From: Tistrella mobilis
Lineage (GTDB): Bacteria > Pseudomonadota > Alphaproteobacteria > Tistrellales > Tistrellaceae
Assembly (NCBI RefSeq): GCF_041468085.1
Contig: NZ_CP121017.1
Span: 1,715,501 to 1,779,500, forward strand
DNA: 64,000 nt
Direction: 5' to 3'
In this document: positions 39,697 through 48,590 of the stretch, piece after piece
How the letters are laid out: each line of letters opens with the position of its first letter
Position numbering within the stretch: the stretch's first letter is position 1
The notes under the pieces: model-generated
Databases searched by the model: none
The model's input: the letters and a program-made list of their open reading frames with translations, nothing else
What the model was told of the DNA's origin: nothing
Made by a program: the position numbers and the translations under genes

Positions 39697-42600
39697 TCAG
39701 GCGTCGGCCTTCCGCCGCGACAGGCGAACAGCCATCCGCCGCGCCCAGCGGCCGACCCGGTCACCCAGCACCAGCATCGCCGGGGTCAGGATCAGGGTCA
39801 GCAGGGTGGCGAAGCCCAGCCCGTAGACGATGGCCGTGGACAGCTGCGTCCACCACTGGGTGGAGGGGGCGCCGACCGCGATCACCCGGTTCGGGATGTC
39901 GACATTGATCGACAGCATCATGGGCACCAGGCCCAGCATGGTGGTGACCGTGGTCAGCATCACCGGCCGCAGGCGCTGTGCGCCGGTGCGGAGGGCGGCT
40001 TCCACGGCATCGGCACCCTTGGCACGGATCTCGTTATAGGTGTCGATCAGCACGATGTTGTTGTTGACCACGATGCCGGCCAGCGCGATCAGCCCGATAC
40101 CGCCCATCACGATGCCGAAGGGCTGCGCGGTCGCCATCATGCCGATCAGCACGCCCAGCGACGAAAACACGATCGCCGAAAGGATCAGCGCCGTCTGATA
40201 GAAGCTGTTGAACTGGGTGACCAGGATGATGGCGATCAGGAACAGCGCGATGCCGAAGGCGCGGGTCAGGAATTCCTGGGCGTTGCGCTGCTCTTCGTCC
40301 TGGCCCTTGAACTTGACCTCCACCCTGGGATCGAGCGGGTTGGCCGCCAGCCAGGCGCGGATCTCGCGCACCTTGTTGTCGGCCAGCACGCCCTCGGGCA
40401 CTTCGGCATCCACCGTCATCACCCGGCGGGCATCGGTGCGGTTGATGATGCCCTGGGTGGGGGCGGCGCGGCGCTCGACGAAATTGCTGATCGGCGTCTG
40501 CCCCATCGCGGTCTGGATGCGCAGCTGGTCCAGCCGGTCGCCGGTGCGGTCGATTTCGGGGAAGCGGACCCGGATCTCGACTTCGTCATCGGTGTCGTCC
40601 GGACGATAGGTGCCGACATTCACGCCCTGGGTTACGAAGCGCACGGCATTGCCCACCCCCAGCACATCGGCGCCGAAGCGGCTCGCCTGGGCGCGGTCGA
40701 CGACCATTTCCCATTCGATGCCGGGCACCGGCCGGCTGTCGGCGATGTCGATCATGCCGCCGATCCTGTGCATGCCGGCCAGGATGTGGTCGACGGCACC
40801 GGGCAGGGTTTCGGGGAAGCGGCTGGCCAGCTCGATCTGGATCGCCTTGCCGACCGGGGGGCCGGCCTCTTCCTCGCGGGCCTCGATCACCAGACCCGGA
40901 TGGTCTTTCAGGCGCTGACGGATGGTCTCAAGGATGTCGCTGGCATGCGGGCGGGTGCGCCAGTCGGCGAATTCCAGATTGATGATGCCGATCACGTCTT
41001 CGGGCAGATCCTCGCCGCGGATGGTGCCGGTGCGGGTGTAGACGGTCTTGAAGCCGTCGAGCTTCAGCACCTCGGCCTCGACCTCGCGGACCAGGGTCTC
41101 CTTTTCCGAGATCGACATGTTGCCGCGGGCGCGGACCTGGACCTGGGCGTTGTCGGGTTCGACCGAGGGGAAGAATTCGACGCCGCGGCCGAACACGCCA
41201 TAGGCCTGCAGGGTGACCACCGCCGTGACCAGCGCGATCGCCACCACCACCCAGGGATAGCGGACGGCCTTGTCGAGGGTGCGGACGTAAAGCCCGGCGG
41301 GCCCGCCGACCGAGCGGATGTCGCCGTCTTCCGCCGCGCGCAGCATCTCCACCACCCGGCCGCTCGATTTCGCCGGCTTGCCGATGATGCTGCCCAGCAC
41401 CGGCAGGAAGATCAGCGCCATGGCCAGAGAGGCGGTCAGTGTGACGATCAGGGTGATGGGCAGGAATTTCATGAACTCGCCGACGATGCCCGGCCAGAAC
41501 AGCAGCGGCAGGAAGGCGGCGAGCGTGGTGGCGGTGGACGAGATGATCGGCCAGGCCATGCGGGTGGAGGCCTCGCGATAGGCCTGGATGCGGTGCACGC
41601 CCTCCAGCATGCGGCGGTCGGCATATTCGCTGACCACGATCGCGCCGTCGACCAGCATGCCCACCGCCAGGATCAGCGAGAACAGCACCACGATGTTGAC
41701 CGTCAGCCCCATGGAATGCAGCACCAGGATGCCGGTCAGGAACGAGCCCGGGATGGCGATGCCGACCAGGATCGAGGAACGTATCCCCAGCGCCGCCAGC
41801 ACCACGATCATCACCAGGATGATCGCGCTCGCCACATTGCTCGACAGGTCCGACAGCATCAGCTCGATCTGCTGCGACTTGTCCTGGCTGTAGGAGATCT
41901 TGACGCCTTCGGGGAAGAGGGCCGCCTCGGCATCGGCGACCGCGCGCACCTCGTTGATGGTGTCGATGATGTTGACGCCGATCCGCTTGGTCACCTCCAG
42001 CGCGATTGCCGGCTTGCCGTCGACGCGGGCGAGCGATTCCGGATCCTTGAAGCTGCGCTGGCCGACCGCGACGTCGCGGAAGGTGACGACCCGGCCGTCG
42101 ATCGCCTTGATCGGCATGTCCAGGATGTCGTCGATCGACTGGATCAGCCCCGGCACCTTGACCGAGACCCGGCCCGCCTCGCTGTCGAGCGCGCCGGCCG
42201 GCACCAGCTGATTGTTGCGGCCGACCAGCTGGACCAGCTCGTCCTGCGAAATGCCATAGCTGTCGAGCGCGCGCGGGTCGACCACGATCTCGGCCAGATC
42301 CTCGCGGTCACCGGCAATGTCGACTTCGAGAACGCCGGAGAGCCCTTCGATCTTGTCCTGAAGATCGCGGGCGAGGCGGATCAGCAGACGCTGGTCGACA
42401 TCGCCCGACAATGTGACCACCAGAATCGGGAACAGCGCGACGTTGACCTCGTGCAGCTCCGGTTCCTCGGTCTCGCCGGGCAGATCGGCCTTGGCGATGT
42501 CCATCTGCTCGCGGACGTCACGCTTGGCCTTCTCGATGTCGAAGCCGGCCTCGAATTCCAGCACCACCGTGGCATAGCCTTCCTCGGCGGTGGCGCGCAT

Positions 42601-42840
42601 CTCCTTCAGCCCCTCGACGGAGCGCAGTTCCTGCTCCATCGGGCGGATCAGCAGCCGCTCGGCATCCTCGGGCGAGATGCCGTCGTGGCGCATGGTGATG
42701 TAGAGGATCGGGATCGCGACGTCGGGGTCGCTTTCCTTCGGAATGTCGTTATAGGCCACCGATCCGCTGATCAGCAGCAAAACCAGCAGGCTCAGAACCG
42801 TGCGGCTGCGCGCAAGGCAGGCATTGATCAGTGTCTTCAC
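39697..42840 (-). CDS. RND efflux pump inner-membrane subunit
   Basis: A 1047-residue AcrB/MexB-type proton antiporter with two six-helix halves and large periplasmic loops. It begins MKTLINACLARSRTVLSLLV at a GTG codon overlapping the stop of the adaptor gene. In TM4 the usual LVDDAIVVVE proton-relay segment reads LVDGAIVVSE, so the second aspartate is Gly; this variant occurs in a subgroup of alphaproteobacterial pumps from memory. The C-terminal half ends with an Arg-rich tail. Substrates are unknown. No outer-membrane TolC-type gene is adjacent. Confidence 0.93.
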   Translation of the reverse strand: MKTLINACLARSRTVLSLLVLLLISGSVAYNDIPKESDPDVAIPILYITMRHDGISPEDAERLLIRPMEQELRSVEGLKEMRATAEEGYATVVLEFEAGFDIEKAKRDVREQMDIAKADLPGETEEPELHEVNVALFPILVVTLSGDVDQRLLIRLARDLQDKIEGLSGVLEVDIAGDREDLAEIVVDPRALDSYGISQDELVQLVGRNNQLVPAGALDSEAGRVSVKVPGLIQSIDDILDMPIKAIDGRVVTFRDVAVGQRSFKDPESLARVDGKPAIALEVTKRIGVNIIDTINEVRAVADAEAALFPEGVKISYSQDKSQQIELMLSDLSSNVASAIILVMIVVLAALGIRSSILVGIAIPGSFLTGILVLHSMGLTVNIVVLFSLILAVGMLVDGAIVVSEYADRRMLEGVHRIQAYREASTRMAWPIISSTATTLAAFLPLLFWPGIVGEFMKFLPITLIVTLTASLAMALIFLPVLGSIIGKPAKSSGRVVEMLRAAEDGDIRSVGGPAGLYVRTLDKAVRYPWVVVAIALVTAVVTLQAYGVFGRGVEFFPSVEPDNAQVQVRARGNMSISEKETLVREVEAEVLKLDGFKTVYTRTGTIRGEDLPEDVIGIINLEFADWRTRPHASDILETIRQRLKDHPGLVIEAREEEAGPPVGKAIQIELASRFPETLPGAVDHILAGMHRIGGMIDIADSRPVPGIEWEMVVDRAQASRFGADVLGVGNAVRFVTQGVNVGTYRPDDTDDEVEIRVRFPEIDRTGDRLDQLRIQTAMGQTPISNFVERRAAPTQGIINRTDARRVMTVDAEVPEGVLADNKVREIRAWLAANPLDPRVEVKFKGQDEEQRNAQEFLTRAFGIALFLIAIILVTQFNSFYQTALILSAIVFSSLGVLIGMMATAQPFGIVMGGIGLIALAGIVVNNNIVLIDTYNEIRAKGADAVEAALRTGAQRLRPVMLTTVTTMLGLVPMMLSINVDIPNRVIAVGAPSTQWWTQLSTAIVYGLGFATLLTLILTPAMLVLGDRVGRWARRMAVRLSRRKADA

Positions 42841-44063
42841 GAGCCGGCCCCTTCACGAGCCGCGGCCTTGCCGGCGCCGGTCGCCGACAGATCGAGCTGG
42901 TCGAGCATGCGCTCCACCTCGGGCGGCAGCGGCACCAGGCCGCGCAGCTCCTGCGGCTGCACCTCGACTGCAACGACCCTGTCGCCGGGGGCGACATAGC
43001 CCTGGCCGACCACGATCACCCGTGCCTGTTCGGCCAGGCCCGTGACCCAGACCCCGGCATCGCTGGCCGAGAGGATCGAGACCACGTCGAAGGCGACCCG
43101 GTCGTCGCCGTCGACCACCTTCACACCCACCCGGCCGCGCTCGTCGAGCGACAGAAGGGCCGGGGTGAGCAGCACCGCCGGATTGCGATCCAGCGGCACG
43201 GAGACTTCGGCCGTGACCCCGCCGGGAAGCAGGCCATCGGGATTGCCGACCTCGATTTCCACCCGGAAGGTGCGGGTCTGGGCATCGGCCTGACGGCTGA
43301 TATAGGCCACCGTGCCGGTGACCAGCGCCCCGTCGGCCAGGCGGGCGCGGGCCTGCTGGCCGACCCGGATTGCGCCGATATCGCGTTCGGCGATGTCGGC
43401 CACGATCAGATAGGGTTCGGGCGCCAGCACCCGGGCCACCTGGGTGCCGGGCGAGACATAGTCGCCGATCTCGACATGGCGGCGGTCGACGATGCCGGCG
43501 AAGGGGGCGCGGACGACGGTGTCGTCGATCTGCTGCTCGATCTGGGCAAGCTCGGCGCGGGCGGCCTCGAACTCGGCCTTGGCCTCGGCCAGACGCAGCT
43601 CGGTCTGGAACCCCTTGGCGCTCAGCGACGAGGCGGCCTTCAGTTCCGCCCGGCGCTGTTCGATCAGGGCCTGGGCGCGGGCGCGGCGCGGCTCCAGATC
43701 GCGGGTATCGAGCTTCGCGATCTCGGCCCCGGCCTTGACCCGGCTGCCCTGGGACACGGGCAGTTCGATGACCCGACCGGCGCTTTCGGCGGCCACATCC
43801 ACCACCCGGCGCATCTCGGTGCGGCCGCTGACCACCAGATCCCGGACCTGGGCGGTCAGCGTCAGCTCGGCCACCCTGACCGTGAACGGCTCCGCCGCCG
43901 CCGCGGGGGCGGCCTCCTCGGCGGCCGGCGCCGTCCCGGCCGCTGCATCCGCCGCCGGATCGGTGGCGGCATCGGCGTTGAAGCCGTATTCGATGCGGCC
44001 GGTATACATCCAGGCGCCGAGAGCGGCGGCCAGGATCAGGGCGAGCAGGATGGAGCGGTTCAT
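42837..44063 (-). CDS. RND pump periplasmic adaptor (membrane fusion protein)
   Basis: A 408-residue adaptor with an N-terminal signal anchor (NRSILLALILAAALGAWMY), a lipoyl/barrel-sandwich hybrid domain (VVDVAAESAGRVIELPVSQG and PFAGIVDRRHVEIGDYVSPG), a coiled-coil hairpin of about 70 residues (Ala/Glu-rich, ARAQALIEQRRAELKAA) and a beta-barrel. It links the inner-membrane pump to an outer-membrane channel. Its start overlaps the PadR stop and its stop overlaps the pump start, so the three genes form one translation-coupled operon. Confidence 0.93.
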   Translation of the reverse strand: MNRSILLALILAAALGAWMYTGRIEYGFNADAATDPAADAAAGTAPAAEEAAPAAAAEPFTVRVAELTLTAQVRDLVVSGRTEMRRVVDVAAESAGRVIELPVSQGSRVKAGAEIAKLDTRDLEPRRARAQALIEQRRAELKAASSLSAKGFQTELRLAEAKAEFEAARAELAQIEQQIDDTVVRAPFAGIVDRRHVEIGDYVSPGTQVARVLAPEPYLIVADIAERDIGAIRVGQQARARLADGALVTGTVAYISRQADAQTRTFRVEIEVGNPDGLLPGGVTAEVSVPLDRNPAVLLTPALLSLDERGRVGVKVVDGDDRVAFDVVSILSASDAGVWVTGLAEQARVIVVGQGYVAPGDRVVAVEVQPQELRGLVPLPPEVERMLDQLDLSATGAGKAAAREGAGS

Positions 44064-44617
44064 GAAGGATCCCCGTCGTTGCGGGCGGCGGTTGCGGCAA
44101 GGGCCTCGACCAGGGCAGGACCCCGGCTTTCGACATGGGCGAGGGCCGCGCCATAGACGGCGCGCCCGAATTCAAGGGTAAAGCGCGGCCCGGGCGGGAT
44201 CTCGCCCTCGGCCTCGGCCTCGCGCCGGTCCAGATCGGCCAGAATCTCGCGATATTCCCCGGCCTTGATCTTGAGCGCGTCCTCGATCCGGGCCGGCGGC
44301 AACAGGGCGGCGAAGAACATCTGCACCATGAATTCCGAGCGCACCCGCTCCCGCGGACGCGTGCGGCACAGCACCTCGGTGAAGCGGGTCAGGCCCTCGG
44401 GCGTGATCCTGTAGATCTTCTTGTCCGGCCGGCCTTCCTGCTCCACCTCGGTGACCGTCACCAGCCCCTCGGCGGCCAGATCGGCCAGAGCGGGATAGAT
44501 CGAGCCGAAGCCCGCCGCGTGAAAATGCGCGAAGGCGCCCTCGAAGACCTGCTTGATCTCGTAACCCGTGGCTTCCCCAAGCGTCAGCACGCCGAGGCAC
44601 AACGTCCGCACGTCCAT
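44060..44617 (-). CDS. PadR-family transcriptional regulator
   Basis: A 185-residue regulator starting at MDVRTLCLGVLTLGEATGYE (44617). The winged helix has FGSIYPALADLAAEGLVTVTE and the wing EGRPDKKIYRITPEG; the C-terminal part is a helical dimerisation domain. PadR proteins repress efflux or detoxification genes and release on ligand binding. As the first gene of the pump operon it is likely autoregulatory, and a 15-bp interrupted palindrome lies 41 bases upstream. Confidence 0.92.
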   Translation of the reverse strand: MDVRTLCLGVLTLGEATGYEIKQVFEGAFAHFHAAGFGSIYPALADLAAEGLVTVTEVEQEGRPDKKIYRITPEGLTRFTEVLCRTRPRERVRSEFMVQMFFAALLPPARIEDALKIKAGEYREILADLDRREAEAEGEIPPGPRFTLEFGRAVYGAALAHVESRGPALVEALAATAARNDGDPS

Positions 44618-44657
44618 GGCGTGGGCCCGTCCTGTCTCCCTGGTGGATCGTCCCGTG

Positions 44658-44672
44658 ATATCGATCCGATAT
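44658..44672. promoter_or_regulatory. Probable PadR operator
   Basis: ATATCG (44658-44663) and CGATAT (44667-44672) form a perfect 6-3-6 inverted repeat just ahead of the padR start and overlapping a TATAAC-like promoter element. Confidence 0.45.
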
Positions 44673-45041
44673 AACCCCGCCGCACTGTGCCACGACGGGC
44701 GGTGGTGCGCTATGTGAGATGTGTCACAGGTGAGGGGATTTCCGGGGCAGGAAGGTTGTATGCTCCGGACAGTGGTCGATGAGGCGCTGGCCGGCTTTTT
44801 GAGTGGGCCGTCGGTTTCGATTGTTTGTCGCGCGAGCGGCCGGACCGGCCACCTGTGCAACTCAGATTCCCGAGGGGGGGGTGCCAATGATAGGCATTTT
44901 TAATCAAAAGCAAGCATTCTATAAAACTGAAATATAGCAGGGGAGGCCATTACCTTTTGGTGGATGGCGCCGCGCAAATTTGTAGGATGCTCGCTGGGAC
45001 ATTCACCGGTCGGATACATGCGGCCTAAGTCTGGAGGAAAC
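44673..45041. other. Intergenic region, GC drops to the right
   Basis: No convincing gene was found here. From about 44890 the sequence becomes AT-rich (TTTTTAATCAAAAGCAAGC) and leads into the acyltransferase gene, whose ribosome site is TGGAGGAAA at 45031-45039. A nine-G run sits at about 44875. The change in composition marks the left side of an accessory patch. Confidence 0.5.
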
Positions 45042-45807
45042 ATGGGTCGTATCGCCGCATTCGAGGGGCTGCGGGGCATCATGGCCGGGTGGGTTATGCT
45101 GTTCCATATTGCAGCTTTTTCGGCAATGCCATTCGCTAATGCGATGCACTCCGGCGTTCCCGTCGACGTCTTCATTCTCATAAGCGGGTTCGTCATCACG
45201 CATCTCGTGAATTCCAGAAGTGAGGCATACGGTCAGTTCATTTTGCGGCGCTTTATGAGGCTCTACCCCATCTATCTCGTAGCGCTTCTTGTCGCGGTCG
45301 GCTTGACCGACGTCTACCGTTATCTGATCTTCGACAGCAGCCTTGCCCCGTTCATGGAAACTCAGCAAATTCGGCAAGAGGATGTTGACCGAAACTTTAT
45401 TCTTCATATCCTTTTGCATCTCACAATGATGCACGGCGTTCTGCCGGATCAGGTTCTACCCGCATCGTCTCTTGCTCTTCTGAGCCCGGCGTGGAGCATC
45501 ACGCTTGAGTGGCAGTTTTATCTCATCGCCCCGTTCCTGCTCGCCCGGATCAGAGGGCGACGCGCTTTTCTTGTGGCGTTCGCGCTCGCCTATCTGGGGT
45601 TCTGGATTGTAAGATTGTCGGGCCTTGATTTCGGGAAGCCGTCGTTCCTACTTCAGAGATTGCCACATTTTCTTGTTGGTATTGGGGCATATTTGTTCTA
45701 TTTTAAGTTGCTTCAAGACGGGCGTGCCACGCGTCTTATGTGGCGACGCATGATTTTGTGGGGGAGCATTGCCGCTCTAGCTCTGGCATCGTTTGCTGTC
45801 GTTCTAG

Positions 45808-45826
45808 GGCGTAGACTCATAAGCTC
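45808..45826 (+). repeat. Left terminal inverted repeat of the IS
   Basis: Sequence GGCGTAGACTCATAAGCTC directly after the CTAG target copy. Confidence 0.85.
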
Positions 45827-46580
45827 AGGCACCAGATCCTCGCGGCCACGAGCTTGACGGCGGCGAGATAGTTCTCCGGTCGCTTGTCGTAGCGAGTGGC
45901 GATACCGCGGAACTGCTTGATCCGGTTGAAGAACCGTTCGACGAGGTTCCGCTGCCGATAGACCCAGCGGGAGAAAGTGAAGCTACCCTTGCGGTTGGTC
46001 TTCGGCGGAATGTTGGCCCAGGCCTTCCGCTCGGCAGCCTTGGCGCGAATGGCGTTGCTGTCGTAGCCCTTGTCGGCCAGCAGGATGTCGCCTTCGCGAA
46101 GGCTGTCGATCAGCACTTCGGCCTCGGTGCAGTCGGCCACCTGACCGGCGGTCAGGTGGAGGGTGACGGGACGGCCTTCGGCATCGACGAGCGCGTGGAT
46201 CTTGCTGGTGAGCCCGCCACGGGAACGTCCCATGCCGCCATCGTCTCCATCCCCCTTTTTCCCGTGGCCGCGTGCTGGTGAACGCGAACACAGGTCGAGT
46301 CGATCATGACGATATCGCCGTCGTAAGCCTTGGAAACCGCTTCGAGAAGTCGATCCCAGACACCGGCCTTCCGCCAGCGGACGAAGCGATTGTAGCAGGT
46401 GGTCGATGGGCCATAGCGTTCTGGAACTTCCGCCCACGGGGAACCCGTTCTGAAGCGCCAGAGAATGCCGTTCAGAACGCGACGATCATCAACCCGAGGA
46501 ACACCGCGCGGCTTGTTTGGCAGTAGCGGCGAGATGATCGACCATTCGTGGTCGGTGAGTTCATAGCGGCGGCGCGTCAT
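45817..46580 (-). CDS. IS5-family transposase in two overlapping frames (programmed frameshift)
   Basis: Frame A runs from ATG 46580 to 46152 (MTRRRYELTDHEWSIISPLL, first catalytic Asp in IVMIDSTCVR). Frame B ends at 45817 and holds the second Asp (LLADKGYDSNAIR) and the Glu region (RQRNLVERFFNRIKQFRGIATRYDK). The join is a slippery stretch AAAAAGGGGG at 46251-46260 on the coding strand, as in other IS427-group elements, so a frameshifted fusion of about 254 residues is the active DDE transposase. The catalytic residues are all present and the enzyme may be functional. Confidence 0.88.
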
Positions 46581-46634
46581 TCAAAGCTCCCTCATTCGGA
46601 AGCCTTGAATCACAGCTGCCAAAAAACGCCAAGC

Positions 46635-46653
46635 GAATTTATGAGTTTACCGC
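46635..46653 (-). repeat. Right terminal inverted repeat of the IS
   Basis: Sequence GAATTTATGAGTTTACCGC directly before the second CTAG copy; its complement matches the left end at 14 of 19 positions. Confidence 0.85.
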
Positions 46654-47090
46654 CTAGGGATAATTTTCATGGCTATGGTGACCTGGCCCACCGGTATGCG
46701 GGGCGAACGTCTGGCTAAGCGGTTGACAGGCGTGCTCTCGACGAGGCCTTTCGTCGCTGTCGGATCTGCGTCTTATTCCCTCTATATTCTGCACGTCCCC
46801 GTGATATGGCTCGTTCTCTATTTTCTCTTGCCGCTCGTCGAGCCAAATCGTTACTATCTTTTCATGATCATGGTTGTGATCGTGCCAATAATCACGATAA
46901 CACTGTCGCTTCAGACTTACCGATACATTGAACAACCCATGATGCGTTGGCGGTCGCAGCGAAAACATCGTGCCGCATAACTTGTAGGAATGTGGATCGA
47001 CAACGGCTTATGGTACAGGGTTCCTCAAGATCTCCGGATTATAGAGGCACCCCATAAACAGCCAGCCGTCCCGTGCCGCTGCTTCCGACG

Positions 47091-47270
47091 TCACCCCTTG
47101 TGTCCAAGAAGGGCGATCCCCTTTTCGATTTCATGGAGCGTCACGACCGGCAGCCACAGCGCGCTCGCGCGGTCCATACGTTCCAGCCGTGCCGCAAACG
47201 CTCCGACCGATCCGATCGTCGCCGGCGACAGCATCGACACGGCGTTGGTATCGAGCAGAAACCCGCTCAC
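47091..47270 (-). pseudogene. Truncated PIN-domain toxin (VapC-like)
   Basis: A GTG at 47270 overlaps the antitoxin stop and starts SGFLLDTNAVSMLS, the first conserved strand of PIN-domain ribonucleases with its catalytic Asp. LPVVTLHEIEKGIALLG supplies the second acidic residue, but the frame stops after 59 residues, while intact toxins have about 130-140. The third and fourth acidic residues are lost, so it should be inactive. Confidence 0.75.
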
Positions 47271-47517
47271 AGATCCACATCTCGCGACGGGGCGGGATTG
47301 TGTTCCACCTCAAGACCCGGACAAGGTCTTGAGGTAGGATGCCAGACCGACGGGTGTGTGGGGCCATTGCCTTGCGGGCCAGCTCCGCGGCTTCCAGAGG
47401 CACGAGAGCCGCGAAAGGCTTGCCGTGACGGGTGATCGTGATGAGATCGCCCGTTCCGGCCTTGTCGCCCCGTTCCGGGAGGCCGGCTTCGGCATCCTTG
47501 AGATTGACGGTCGACAT
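47267..47517 (-). pseudogene. Frameshifted Phd/YefM-type antitoxin
   Basis: The N-terminal part is clear: MSTVNLKDAEAGLPERGDKA and DLITITRHGKPFAALVPLE, a Phd/YefM DNA-binding domain. From start (47517) to the expected stop at 47267-47269 the distance is 251 bases, not a multiple of three, and the family-like end PGLEVEHNPAPSRDVDL is in another frame. An 11-bp inverted repeat (47307-47317 with 47325-47335) lies at the disrupted place. With the truncated toxin it is a decayed toxin-antitoxin locus. Bases 46981-47090 hold no gene. Confidence 0.75.
47307..47335. repeat. 11-bp inverted repeat in the broken antitoxin gene
   Basis: ACCTCAAGACC and GGTCTTGAGGT, perfect complements around CGGACAA. 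Confidence 0.8.
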
Positions 47518-47645
47518 GGCGCCCCCGCAGCTGCCCCGCCCGGATCTTTCCTTGCGCCGGCATGACGATCCATGACGAACTTGGGCGCCGCGCGGGGGCG
47601 TCAACCCCCCGTGCGCCCGCAGGTGTCCTGTGCGCCCGCTGGTGT

Positions 47646-48503
47646 TCACCCCGGCGCCACCCCCGACACCACCCGCATCTCGGCCCGGAGCGGCACCCGG
47701 CCTTCGGCATCGGCGAGGGCGGCGAAGGCGGTGCGGATGCGGGTTTCGATGGCCGGACGGGCCTCGGGGCGGGCGTCCAGGCGGTGGCCCCAGCTCATGT
47801 CCAGCTGCGGGCGCCAGAAATCATCGGCAAGGCGCGGGCGCGGCGAGAAGACGTGGGTTTCGGCGGCAACCCCGGTCAGCCCGGCACGGGTCAGGGCATC
47901 GGGCAGGCGGGTGCAGGTGCCGAAACGGAAGGGCCCCAGCGCATCGGGATGGGCAGGCTCCACCCCAAGTTCGGCCTCGACCGCGCTGCCCAGCACTTCC
48001 AGCATGGTGCTGGCCTCACGCGTCGTCCAGATCATCAGCGCGGTGCGGCCGCCCGGGCGCAGCACCCGGCGGATGCCGTCGGCCACCGCCTGGGTATGGG
48101 GGGCGAACATCACGCCGAAGCGGCTGACCACGGCATCGAAGCTGGCCGGGGCGAAGGGCAGATGCTCCATATCGGCGGCCGCGACGGTCAATACCTGGCC
48201 CAGCCCGGCTTCCTCGCCGCGCGCGCGAATGGTGGGCAGCATGGCCGGTACCAGATCGGTCGAGACCACGAAGCCGTCCCCGCCCACCTTGCGAGCCAGC
48301 GTCATCGCCGGCTCGCCGGCGCCGCCCGCCAGATCCAGCACCCGCGCGCCGGGGGTGACGCCCGCCGCCTCGGTCAGGATCTCGTTGAAGCGGGTGGCCA
48401 TCGCTTCAAGCGGCCGGGCCCAGCGGCTCCAGGTCCGTGCCTTCGACGACCAGAGATCGCTCTGCTCGCGGGTGCGTTCGGCATGGGGGGGAAGGGTGGT
48501 CAC
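47646..48503 (-). CDS. Class I SAM-dependent methyltransferase
   Basis: A 285-residue enzyme starting at GTG 48503 (GAGGAAC about 10 bases upstream). Motif I is VLDLAGGAGEPAMTLA, followed by STDLVPAML, AAADMEHLPFAPASFDAVVS and FAPHTQAVADGIRRVLRPGG, the order found in UbiE/Coq5-like methyltransferases. The acceptor is unknown. It lies at the end of the minus-strand molybdenum hydroxylase operon, 87 bases after the last maturation gene, and may or may not belong to it. Confidence 0.88.
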   Translation of the reverse strand: MTTLPPHAERTREQSDLWSSKARTWSRWARPLEAMATRFNEILTEAAGVTPGARVLDLAGGAGEPAMTLARKVGGDGFVVSTDLVPAMLPTIRARGEEAGLGQVLTVAAADMEHLPFAPASFDAVVSRFGVMFAPHTQAVADGIRRVLRPGGRTALMIWTTREASTMLEVLGSAVEAELGVEPAHPDALGPFRFGTCTRLPDALTRAGLTGVAAETHVFSPRPRLADDFWRPQLDMSWGHRLDARPEARPAIETRIRTAFAALADAEGRVPLRAEMRVVSGVAPG

Positions 48504-48590
48504 GGGGCGTGTTCCTCGGGAAACGGGACAGGTCTGTCGGGCCGGTTGGCCGGCCTCGCTATCAGGGATGCGGCGGGATTATACCAGAGA

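Larger units (their letters stand above)
45808..46653 (-). mobile_element. IS5-family (IS427-like) insertion sequence, 846 bp
   Basis: The element has 19-bp imperfect terminal inverted repeats, GGCGTAGACTCATAAGCTC at the left and, read inward from the right, GCGGTAAACTCATAAATTC (14 of 19 identical). It is flanked by direct copies of the target CTAG (45804-45807 and 46654-46657). Length, target and the two overlapping transposase frames fit the IS427 group of IS5. It lies inside the acyltransferase gene and in the opposite orientation. Intact ends and target repeats suggest recent insertion. Confidence 0.9.
45042..46980 (+). pseudogene. Acyltransferase 3 family gene split by an IS element
   Basis: The gene starts at ATG 45042 behind GGAGGAAA and codes for an O-acyltransferase membrane protein (LRGIMAGWVMLFHI, the family's N-terminal His, and SPAWSITLEWQFYLIAP). 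At 45804-45807 it is interrupted by an IS5-family element. Joining bases 45042-45807 to 46658-46980 restores one uninterrupted reading frame of 362 residues through VVLGIIFMAMV with no loss or frameshift. As it stands, the product would stop in the element after about 271 residues, losing the last helices. Such enzymes modify lipopolysaccharide, exopolysaccharide or lipids. Confidence 0.88.

Noticed and set aside
39622-42999. 1125-codon plus-strand frame opposite the RND pump
   Set aside because: His/Asp/Gly-rich composition typical of an antisense shadow; the pump on the minus strand is clear.
45817-46437. Separate gene for the C-terminal transposase frame
   Set aside because: The frame lacks a start of its own and overlaps the first frame at a slippery site, so it is part of one frameshifted transposase.
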